From the NCBI GenBank assembly GCA_947565255.1, contig CANOFI010000145.1, forward strand, positions 1 through 6,133: a DNA stretch of 6,133 bases, given 5' to 3'. The stretch is from an uncultured Lachnospiraceae bacterium (GTDB lineage: Bacteria > Bacillota > Clostridia > Lachnospirales > Lachnospiraceae). A program made the position numbers and the translations under genes. The stretch's first letter is position 1. Each line of letters starts with the position of its first letter. Of this stretch, positions 1-4,979 are shown piece by piece. Under the pieces are notes generated by a model that saw nothing but the letters and a program-made list of their open reading frames with translations, searched no databases and was not told the origin of the DNA.

Positions 1-234
1 ATGGAACAGCAATGTACCCAGTCCCGCAAACAGCAGGGTGGTGGATACATCCAGGCCTGTCAGCATGGGCACCAGTATAGTGGCTCCGAACATGGCAAAC
101 ATGTGCTGTATGCCCAGTATCACAACCTTTGGCGCCCCCAGGCTCTTCGCATCATAGATGCAGGCATCACCAATGCTCTTATTGGTGATGCCTTTATCGC
201 CAATGTTTTTCGTGGTTTTCTTTTTCTCACTCAT
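1..234 (-). CDS. uraA: Uracil permease, NCS2 family (5' part only, runs off the left edge)
   Basis: Only the first 78 codons are present. The ATG at 234-232 has a strong Shine-Dalgarno, AGGAGGAG at 241-248, with a 6-nt gap, which fixes the start. A hydrophilic, lysine-rich N-terminus of about 35 residues is followed by GIQHMFAMFGATILVPMLTG at about residues 41-60. That is the hallmark first transmembrane segment of nucleobase:cation symporter-2 proteins such as UraA/PyrP. The next segment, LLFAGLGTLLFH, starts the second helix. Family knowledge: these proteins import uracil with protons across the cytoplasmic membrane for pyrimidine salvage. The gene lies downstream of a promoter, a terminator and a structured leader. 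I see no consensus PyrR-binding motif in that leader. Codons 14-25 contain a perfect 13-bp inverted repeat. A xanthine-type NCS2 transporter is the main alternative, but the sequence looks more like the uracil branch. Confidence 0.9.
   Translation of the reverse strand, partial: MSEKKKTTKNIGDKGITNKSIGDACIYDAKSLGAPKVVILGIQHMFAMFGATILVPMLTGLDVSTTLLFAGLGTLLFH
162..193 (-). repeat. Perfect 13-bp inverted repeat inside the start of uraA
   Basis: Arms at 162-174 (AGGCATCACCAAT) and 181-193 (ATTGGTGATGCCT) are exact reverse complements around a 6-nt loop. In the mRNA this would be a strong hairpin 42-73 nt after the A of the start codon. No U-run follows it on the minus strand, so it is not a standard terminator. 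It encodes part of the variable hydrophilic N-terminus. Confidence 0.85.
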
Positions 235-367
235 GTACTTCTCCTCCTGATTTAAGCTCCGTATCCGCCCGGACGCCTTTTTCGCCATGCATGCGCCGTG
301 GCGGGTACCGCCCTGTGTTTTGCAATCCCTCTCCCCGCTGAGGAAGAAAAACTGCGGTTTCCTGTTT

Positions 368-419
368 CGTATATGCCGCCTTCCTGTCCGACATTATGGA
401 AGTGTCTACGGCACATACG
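368..419 (-). promoter_or_regulatory. Stem-loop in the uraA leader
   Basis: The outer arms at 368-378 and 409-419 pair over 11 bp in minus-strand RNA with one G-U pair, which would be an A-C mismatch on the plus strand. Inside it, CTTCC at 380-384 pairs with GGAAG at 398-402. No U-tract follows. The structure lies between the upstream terminator and uraA, so it is either a leader element or part of an untranslated spacer. The rest of the leader (about 249-367) holds a further small hairpin, GGCGG-TAC-CCGCC at 300-312, and no gene I can support. Confidence 0.55.
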
Positions 420-424
420 CATAC

Positions 425-457
425 AAAAAGGCTGCCGCGGCAGTGCCCGCAGCAACC
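425..457 (-). terminator. Intrinsic terminator after the SGNH gene and at the head of the uraA leader
   Basis: In minus-strand RNA, arm 457-447 pairs with arm 440-430 over 11 bp. There are two G-U pairs, which would be mismatches on the plus strand. The loop is 6 nt and is followed by five U residues (429-425). It sits 33 nt past the SGNH stop, where an operon terminator is expected. It also begins only 2-3 nt after the predicted start of transcripts from the promoter at 466-494. Confidence 0.8.
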
Positions 458-465
458 CCTTTCCT

Positions 466-494
466 ATCATAATGGTTCGCACCTTTGCAGTCAA
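466..494 (-). promoter_or_regulatory. Sigma-A-like promoter overlapping the SGNH stop codon, reading towards uraA
   Basis: Read on the minus strand, TTGACT (494-489) is separated by exactly 17 nt from TATGAT (471-466). Each hexamer has five of six consensus bases. The TGA stop of the upstream gene lies within the -35 hexamer. Transcription would start near 460-459, immediately before the terminator hairpin, giving a uraA leader of about 225 nt. Confidence 0.6.
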
Positions 495-1816
495 GAAGAT
501 ATTGCATGTGCTTTCAAATAATCTTTCCAGATTTCAATATATCTCGCTTTCAGGTGCACGCCGTCAAAGGTGTAGTCAGGTATCATCCCGCCCGATTCAT
601 CGCAGACCTCCGGATTCACATCCAGGAAGAAAACCTTCTCGTTGTCCGCCAGCCTGGCAATTCCTTCGTTCCGGGCAGTGATTCCTTCATTTGTTATGTA
701 ATCCCCCTTGGCGGAGCGCTCCGCAGTCACCTTGATGATGGCCTGCAGATAGATGATTGCATCCGGCTGCAGTTCCCGCAGATGCGTCACCACCTCCTGG
801 TATTTCTCCAGAAAGCTCTCCACTGTGCCCGTCCCCATCTCATTGATGCCGATCATCAGGTAAATCTTGGCAAAACTGTTCTGCTGCAGGGCTTCCTCCA
901 CGGTAATCTGCTTCCGCTCTCCGGGCACGGACACGATGTCGGCGTCAAACAGCCTGTATACCGTCAATCCCTTGGATGCATAGAAAGTGGATATTTCCTC
1001 CAGGCCGCCGTATTCAAACATTCCCACTGTCCTGGAATCCCCGATGAATACGGCGTCCACAAAATAATCATCCTCCACTGTCATGTACTGTACTTCCGGA
1101 AGGGTATTTTCTCCAAAATCCCCGCCAGGAACACCGGAAGCAGTCCCTGTGTTTCCGCTTCCCGTTATTCCGCCGGGATAATTTCCCGTATTTCCGCTTC
1201 CTGTTACTCCGCCGATATTGTTTCCTGTATTTCCGCTTCCCGTCGCGCCTCCCGGATAGATTCCCGTATTTCCGCTTCCCGTCGCGCCTTCCGGATAGCT
1301 TCCCGTATTTCCGCTTCCTGTCGCGCCTCCCGGATAGATTCCCGTATTTCCGCTTCCTGTCGCGCCTCCCGGATAGATTCCCGTATTTCCGCTTCCTGTC
1401 ATGCCCCCCGGATTACTTCCTGTATTTCCGCTTCCGCTCATATACCCGGAATTACCTGCCGTATTTTCGCTCCCGCTCGTGCCCGCCGGATTGTTTCCTG
1501 TGTTTCCTTCCCCCAGGCTTCCATCACTTCCGTTTTCTGCTACGCTTCCGAATGGATTATCCAGACCGCTCCCCGAACTTGTGTTCCGTCCGCTTACGCC
1601 GTTGTCCGATCCCGGGGATACACTGCCGTCCGCTGAACCCCAGGTCTCCTCTGTCCGGCCGCCGGAAAATAAATCGACCCTCCCCAACTCATGATACCAG
1701 CTTCGCACCCTCTGCAAAGACTCCGCATAAACCTGCCAGTGATCCACACAGGACAGATATACGATTCCGCCTCCTATCAGCAGTATAAAATAACACCATT
1801 TTTTCAACCACTTCAT
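491..1816 (-). CDS. Membrane-anchored SGNH/GDSL hydrolase-type protein with a 13-residue repeat linker
   Basis: This 441-residue protein probably esterifies or de-esterifies a surface glycan outside the membrane. ATG at 1816-1814 has AGGAG at 1823-1827 with 6-nt spacing. A basic N-terminus and hydrophobic segment (about residues 8-22) look like an uncleaved signal anchor. C23 is not in a good lipobox. Residues about 55-235 are Gly/Ser/Asn/Thr-rich and disordered-looking, with about nine units of GSGNTGxYPGGxT (102-218). The catalytic domain starts near 245. GDSRTVGM holds the nucleophile S261, GINEMG (323-328) is a block III variant with Glu after Asn, and DGVH supplies D418 and H421. It lies downstream of an MBOAT gene in the same direction. 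SGNH partners of MBOAT acyltransferases (PatB, PatB1, AlgJ/AlgX) work in O-acetylation of peptidoglycan, wall polysaccharide or alginate. Transferase versus esterase activity, and the acceptor, cannot be told from sequence. Confidence 0.85.
   Translation of the reverse strand: MKWLKKWCYFILLIGGGIVYLSCVDHWQVYAESLQRVRSWYHELGRVDLFSGGRTEETWGSADGSVSPGSDNGVSGRNTSSGSGLDNPFGSVAENGSDGSLGEGNTGNNPAGTSGSENTAGNSGYMSGSGNTGSNPGGMTGSGNTGIYPGGATGSGNTGIYPGGATGSGNTGSYPEGATGSGNTGIYPGGATGSGNTGNNIGGVTGSGNTGNYPGGITGSGNTGTASGVPGGDFGENTLPEVQYMTVEDDYFVDAVFIGDSRTVGMFEYGGLEEISTFYASKGLTVYRLFDADIVSVPGERKQITVEEALQQNSFAKIYLMIGINEMGTGTVESFLEKYQEVVTHLRELQPDAIIYLQAIIKVTAERSAKGDYITNEGITARNEGIARLADNEKVFFLDVNPEVCDESGGMIPDYTFDGVHLKARYIEIWKDYLKAHAISS
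1136..1513 (-). repeat. 39-bp coding minisatellite in the SGNH linker
   Basis: About nine in-frame 39-bp units encode 13-residue blocks, with a partial tenth block at 1136-1162. The central units (about 1163-1435) are nearly uniform, while the first two translated units (1436-1513) have drifted. Several neighbouring units differ by only a few bases. Because 39 is a multiple of three, gain or loss of whole units would change linker length without a frameshift. Confidence 0.9.
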
Positions 1817-1827
1817 TCTTTTCTCCT

Positions 1828-1850
1828 ATTCCAGTTCCGCAAACGTCCCG
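1828..1850 (-). repeat. Degenerate fragment of the intercistronic repeat
   Basis: TTCCAGTTCCGC followed by AACGTCCCGC on the plus strand matches the junction segment of the larger units (TTCCAGTTCCGC, then ATCCGTCCC). It lies just upstream of the SGNH ribosome-binding site and looks like the remnant of another copy. Confidence 0.5.
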
Positions 1851-1870
1851 CGCTGTATCAATCCCATACT

Positions 1871-2087
1871 GTTTTCCAGTTCCGCATCCGTCCCTCACAG
1901 TACCCTGCTCCGGCAGAGGCTTTCCGGTCGCCAAATGATGCGCCCGTAAACCCTCTGGGCACTGTGCGGGACAGATGCTGTTTTCCAGTTCCGCATCCGT
2001 CCCTCACAGTACCCTGCTCCGGCAGAGGCTTTCCGGTCGCCAAATGATGCACCCGTAAACCCTCCGGGCACTGTGCGGGACGGAGTT
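1871..2087. repeat. Two tandem 109/108-bp palindromic units between the MBOAT and SGNH genes
   Basis: Unit A is 1871-1979 and unit B is 1980-2087. The first 102 positions differ at two bases only (1942/2051 and 1956/2065). Only the last 6-7 nt diverge. A third, broken start (GCTTTCCAGTTC) begins at 2088. In unit B the arms 1997-2014 and 2066-2083 match at 16 of 18 positions in inverted orientation, plus one G-U pair in minus-strand RNA. They enclose about 51 nt that hold a smaller CCGG-to-CCGG hairpin. Unit A has the same structure with slightly shorter arms (1890-1905 and 1957-1972). Short minus-strand frames cross the units but have no persuasive start. The units fill most of the 305-bp intercistronic gap. 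Confidence 0.9.
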
Positions 2088-2121
2088 GCTTTCCAGTTCA
2101 GCAAGAAAAGTGTTACATTCT

Positions 2122-3561
2122 TTAAAAATCCAGATACATAAACGGGTTATGTCCCTCGACCTGCAGCCGCCAGACACACAGCCAGAACAGTGCGACCAGA
2201 ATCAAAATTCCGGGCAGAGTCTCCTTCAGCCGCCGGAACAGTTTCTGCACAAGCGGTGTACAGGCAATCATACCTGCAGCAAGCAGGCCTCCGTAATCCG
2301 TCAACGCTCTCCTCCAGTCCCCGCCATGCACCGCCTGGCCGGGAATGACGCAAAACATTCTGCCCAGATAGACCTGGAGCTGGCTGATATCCGTAATGGC
2401 AAAGCACACCCATGTAATCGGGATAAACACCAGCACATACAGATGAGGCAGCATCCTCCCCGGCAGCTTCCTCCAAAACGCGGCATTCCCCAGGCCCTTC
2501 AGCAGCCGTTCAAACACGATTGCCAGCCACAGGAGCATTCCCCAGACCAGGAAGTTGGCGGTGGTTCCGTGCCACACAGATGTCAGCGCCCAGACTGCCA
2601 GCAGATTGCAGACCGTGCGGAATTCGCCCCTGCGGTTTCCCCCCAGCGGAATATACACATATTTTGCAAACCACCGTCCCAGCGTTATATGCCATCTGCG
2701 ATAAAATTCCCTGACGGAAGAAGCCATATAGGGATTCCGGAAATTCTCCGGCAATTCAAAGCCAAGCATCCGTCCCAATCCCGACGCCATCAGCGAATAC
2801 CCGTAAAAATCAAAATAAATCTTCATGGAATAGGCAAACGCCGCAATCCACGCCAGGGGTGTGGATATACTTTCAAATCCGGTTACCTGCACTTCCTGCC
2901 ACAGAAGTCCCACCCTGTCCGCCAGCAGCACCTTTGATGCCAGCCCCATGGTAAAAAGCTTCAGGCCTTCCTGCACGCTTCTGACACTGAACGTCCTGTT
3001 CCTTAAACTCTCCCGAACCTCCCCATAGTTAACAATGGGTCCGGAAAGAAGCTGCGGGAACATGGTAATATAGCCTGCCAGCATCAGGAAGGATTGCTCT
3101 CTCTTCTGGTCACCCCGATACACATCCAGCAGATAGGACAATATCTGGAATGTGTAAAAGCTGATTCCCAGCGGCAGCTTCACTCCTCCCACACCGCTCT
3201 TAAAAAACACCAGAAGTCCGATGTTGAACAGAAGCGCCAACGCCAGAACGATGTTCTGCTTTCTATTCCGTCTTCTGTTCGGTTTTCTATTCTGTTTTTT
3301 ATTTTGTTTCTCATTTCGTTTCTTATTATATTGATCGCTCTTCTCTTTCTTCTCTTTGCAGCGCTCCAGATGCAGTCCGAAAAAGTAATTGACTATCACC
3401 GAAATCATGAGCAGAAGCAGGTATCCCGGCTCCCCAAGGGCGTAAAAAATAAGGCTTCCTGACAGAAGTGTCACATTTCTAAGCCTTTTCGGAGTCAAAC
3501 CATACATGATTAAAAAAATCGGAAGAAAGAAGAGTAAGAATTCTATACTGCTGAATATCAA
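2122..3561 (-). CDS. MBOAT family membrane O-acyltransferase (AlgI/PatA/DltB-like)
   Basis: This 479-residue polytopic protein probably moves an acyl group, usually acetyl, from a cytoplasmic donor across the membrane for O-acylation of a surface polymer. The N-terminus IFSSIEFLLFFLP is typical of AlgI-type proteins. Further hallmarks are PQLLSGPI (169-176), DFYGYSLMASGLGRMLGF (251-268), RRWHITLGRWF (288-298) with H291, and YVYIPLGGNR (301-310). SVWHGTTANFLVWG (328-341) carries the presumed catalytic H331. Length is usual for the family. The start is TTG: in-frame TGA codons end 3 nt upstream and no ATG lies nearby in frame. The Shine-Dalgarno is weak. A Lys/Asn/Arg/Gln-rich loop at residues 66-103 is unusual. 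The next gene, an SGNH protein, is the likely partner. There are no dltA or dltC neighbours, which argues against a teichoic acid D-alanylation operon. Confidence 0.93.
   Translation of the reverse strand: MIFSSIEFLLFFLPIFLIMYGLTPKRLRNVTLLSGSLIFYALGEPGYLLLLMISVIVNYFFGLHLERCKEKKEKSDQYNKKRNEKQNKKQNRKPNRRRNRKQNIVLALALLFNIGLLVFFKSGVGGVKLPLGISFYTFQILSYLLDVYRGDQKREQSFLMLAGYITMFPQLLSGPIVNYGEVRESLRNRTFSVRSVQEGLKLFTMGLASKVLLADRVGLLWQEVQVTGFESISTPLAWIAAFAYSMKIYFDFYGYSLMASGLGRMLGFELPENFRNPYMASSVREFYRRWHITLGRWFAKYVYIPLGGNRRGEFRTVCNLLAVWALTSVWHGTTANFLVWGMLLWLAIVFERLLKGLGNAAFWRKLPGRMLPHLYVLVFIPITWVCFAITDISQLQVYLGRMFCVIPGQAVHGGDWRRALTDYGGLLAAGMIACTPLVQKLFRRLKETLPGILILVALFWLCVWRLQVEGHNPFMYLDF
3253..3366 (-). 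repeat. A-rich, low-complexity insert coding a basic loop in the MBOAT protein
   Basis: Residues 66-103 consist almost only of Lys, Arg, Asn, Gln and Glu, with short recurring motifs (KQN, NRK, RRNRKQN). The DNA is a run of related short T-rich words on the plus strand, which suggests growth by slippage. It sits between early transmembrane segments, in a hydrophilic and highly basic loop that is probably cytoplasmic. Confidence 0.7.
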
Positions 3562-3567
3562 AGCTCA

Positions 3568-3600
3568 TCACATCTTTCGTCGATTGCCGGGAGAGCCCAT
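3568..3600 (-). CDS. Possible 10-codon upstream ORF of the MBOAT gene
   Basis: ATG at 3600-3598 opens MGSPGNRRKM, followed by two consecutive TGA codons (3570-3565). It is in frame with the MBOAT TTG codon and ends 3 nt before it. The upstream GGGGAAG is only a weak ribosome-binding site. If translated, stopping ribosomes would be placed at the weak TTG start. Chance occurrence is quite possible. Confidence 0.3.
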   Translation of the reverse strand: MGSPGNRRKM

Positions 3601-3619
3601 CTTCCCCGAAAAGCTCTCC
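3590..3619 (-). promoter_or_regulatory. Hairpin at the 5' end of the MBOAT transcript
   Basis: GGAGAGC and GCTCTCC are perfect 7-bp arms (3619-3613 and 3596-3590) around a 16-nt loop. The stem starts only a few nt after the transcription start predicted from the promoter at 3630-3658. No U-tract follows, so it is not a terminator. A 5'-terminal stem could stabilise the mRNA. The loop contains the ATG of the possible upstream ORF. Confidence 0.5.
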
Positions 3620-3629
3620 TCTCTATATT

Positions 3630-3658
3630 ATAGTATCCTGTCATGAGCATATTGACAA
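3630..3658 (-). promoter_or_regulatory. Sigma-A-like promoter for the MBOAT-SGNH genes
   Basis: On the minus strand TTGTCA (3658-3653) is followed after 17 nt by TACTAT (3635-3630). An A/T-tract stretch immediately upstream (about 3659-3680) resembles an UP element. Transcription would start near 3622-3624, giving a 5' UTR of about 60 nt. Confidence 0.65.
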
Positions 3659-3685
3659 CTAAAAAAATCTTAATTTTCCCTTCCA

Positions 3686-3709
3686 AATTGTTACAAATAT
3701 GTATCAATT
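3686..3709. promoter_or_regulatory. AT-rich dyad upstream of the MBOAT promoter
   Basis: AATTGTTAC at 3686-3694 and GTATCAATT at 3701-3709 are inverted with one mismatch around a 6-nt spacer. The dyad ends 27 bp upstream of the -35 hexamer, a position suited to a regulator or a recombination accessory protein. The protein is unknown. A weaker overlapping dyad uses ATTGTTACA (3687-3695) and TGTAATGAT (3711-3719). Confidence 0.4.
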
Positions 3710-3788
3710 ATGTAATGATTGGGGGTACTGACCGGGGAAGGCCTTTGGAATCGGGCTTTTTTGAATACCGTCTGTGCGGCCGCTTTCA

Positions 3789-3812
3789 TTTTGTACCTTT
3801 TTTGTACCTTTT
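3789..3812. repeat. Helically phased direct repeats downstream of the integrase gene
   Basis: Two exact copies of TTTTGTACCTTTT start 11 bp apart (3789 and 3800), overlapping by two bases. They lie 58 bp beyond the integrase stop codon, where integrase-binding sites and attachment sites often occur. Apart from these repeats and the MBOAT promoter signals, I see no gene or tRNA in the 309-bp gap 3562-3870. Confidence 0.5.
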
Positions 3813-3870
3813 CTAAAGGAACCGTCCGCCATCCGGCTTTTATGCCAGATGATTGCATGCATTATATGAT

Positions 3871-4887
3871 TCATTCATCCCTTTCCAGCGCATTCACTTT
3901 CTTCTGAATCTGCGCAAAGTCCAAATGTGTATATATATCCATTGTGACTGATATATTGGAATGTCCCATAATGTACTGGAGCACTTTGGGGTCAAGCCCT
4001 GATTCTGCCATCCTGCTGCAGGCGATATGGCGTAACGTATGCGCTGATATATGCGGCAGCCGCTGTGCTTTACGCCCCTCATCCACGGCCTTCTCTTCTT
4101 CCCGCCTGTTATATGCCTTAACAGCATCATACAATGCACGGTTAATGGCTCCTGTGGGATAGGGCCTGCCCTGTGAGTTGATAAAGACAAAATCAGAAAC
4201 CCCCTCAACTTCCTGCCGCTTTGCCGACCTTCCAAGCATAAGGTCCAGTTCCCTTTGCCTTATCAGGGCCTTCCTTGCGTTCGCAGTCAAAGGTATGTCG
4301 CGCCGTCCCGCTTCCGTCTTTAAGTCCTGAACATGAAATCTATATCCATCCCCGTAATCCAGATATGCGAGCTGCTGCCTGATATGTGCTATGTTGCTTT
4401 CCAGGTCTACATCCGACCACCTGAGCCCGGTCAGCTCGCCGATACGAAGTCCGGTGGACAGCGCAAAAAGCACCAATGGATAATGCACGGTATATCTGTC
4501 CTCATTGTCCATGAAAACCAGCAGCTTTTCCTGCTCCGCTGCTGTTAAGGAAGTTTTTTCCTTTTTTGTGCCGCCTAAATCCTTTCCGCAATTTTTTGCC
4601 GGATTCTTCCGGATGATATCAGACTCCACCGCCATCTCCAGCACTGGCAAAATCATACTGTGGCACGCCCTGATTGTATTTTGTGCCAGCCCCTGCTTTG
4701 CCAGCCCCGCATAAAACGTTTTTATATGAAGCTGCTTTATCTGTGAAACCCTCATTTTGCCCAGAGCGGAATTCTCTATGTTGTTACGCCATGCCGTCGT
4801 GTAGAACCATCTGGTACTTTTTCTCAAATTAGATTTTGTCTCCATGTATATATGAAACAACTCGTTCAGCGCCATATCGCCTTTCAC
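3871..4887 (-). CDS. Phage/ICE-type tyrosine recombinase (integrase), lacking the arm-binding domain
   Basis: This is a site-specific recombinase of the Tn916/lambda integrase superfamily, acting on DNA through a 3'-phosphotyrosine intermediate. A SAM-like core-binding domain spans about residues 5-100 and the catalytic domain about 112-335. The active-site set is complete: R148 (STGLRIGEL), K190 (LKTEAGRRDIPL), H283 and R286 (HTLRH), H309 (MGHS) and nucleophile Y319 (DIYTHL). The family's N-terminal AP2-like arm-binding region is absent. The in-frame TGA 5 codons upstream and the short gap leave no room for it, so at 338 residues it is shorter than the roughly 400 of Tn916 Int. The GTG at 4887 or the ATG at 4875 could be the start. 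The latter is better placed behind GAAAGG. No excisionase, relaxase or phage gene is visible, so it is a solitary integrase or an element remnant. Confidence 0.93.
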   Translation of the reverse strand: MKGDMALNELFHIYMETKSNLRKSTRWFYTTAWRNNIENSALGKMRVSQIKQLHIKTFYAGLAKQGLAQNTIRACHSMILPVLEMAVESDIIRKNPAKNCGKDLGGTKKEKTSLTAAEQEKLLVFMDNEDRYTVHYPLVLFALSTGLRIGELTGLRWSDVDLESNIAHIRQQLAYLDYGDGYRFHVQDLKTEAGRRDIPLTANARKALIRQRELDLMLGRSAKRQEVEGVSDFVFINSQGRPYPTGAINRALYDAVKAYNRREEEKAVDEGRKAQRLPHISAHTLRHIACSRMAESGLDPKVLQYIMGHSNISVTMDIYTHLDFAQIQKKVNALERDE

Positions 4888-4923
4888 TGCCTTTACTGTC
4901 TCTCAGTCTTCTACGCCTTCAGA

Positions 4924-4952
4924 TGCCGGTACATTTTATCCATGCACCGGCA
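4924..4952 (-). promoter_or_regulatory. Stem-loop between the DUF5688 and integrase genes
   Basis: Arms 4924-4934 and 4942-4952 pair over 11 bp with one G-U pair in minus-strand RNA (an A-C mismatch on the plus strand) around a 7-nt loop. It lies 27 nt past the DUF5688 stop. No U-run follows, so it is at best an atypical terminator or a processing or stability element. The rest of the 92-nt gap shows nothing else. Confidence 0.5.
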
Positions 4953-4979
4953 GACTCATGCAGCAGTTTTCTCCCTGTT

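Noticed and set aside
1136..1513. CRISPR array
   Set aside because: The units are contiguous, lack unique spacers, and code in frame for a protein linker.
485..1636. Long plus-strand open frame (383 codons) rich in ISASR-type repeats
   Set aside because: It is the antisense reading of the 39-bp repeats of the SGNH gene. It has no family resemblance, and the minus frame has a clear SGNH domain and ribosome-binding site.
1745..1753. Lipoprotein signal in the SGNH protein (Y-L-S-C at residues 20-23)
   Set aside because: Positions before C23 do not fit the usual L-[AS]-[GA]-C lipobox, so a signal anchor is more likely.
1689..2104. Short minus-strand frames through the tandem palindromic units
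   Set aside because: They repeat with the DNA units, lack credible ribosome-binding sites and read different frames in successive units, so they are by-products of the repeat.
2086..2937. Plus-strand open frame (283 codons) opposite the MBOAT gene
   Set aside because: The composition is Pro/His/Gln-rich as expected for an antisense shadow. The minus strand carries the full MBOAT signature.
491..3561. dltB-dltD pair of a D-alanylation operon
   Set aside because: No dltA or dltC is present, and the SGNH protein with a long Gly/Ser repeat tether is unlike DltD.
3490..3568. Alternative start ATG at 3568-3566 for the MBOAT gene
   Set aside because: It is in another frame and gives only a short peptide before a stop. 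The TTG frame matches the family N-terminus.
3744..3775. Terminator-like plus-strand sequence ending in CTTTTTTG
   Set aside because: The possible stem needs several G-U pairs and no plus-strand gene precedes it.
3562..3870. tRNA gene as integration target
   Set aside because: No cloverleaf, T-loop consensus or anticodon stem could be found on either strand.
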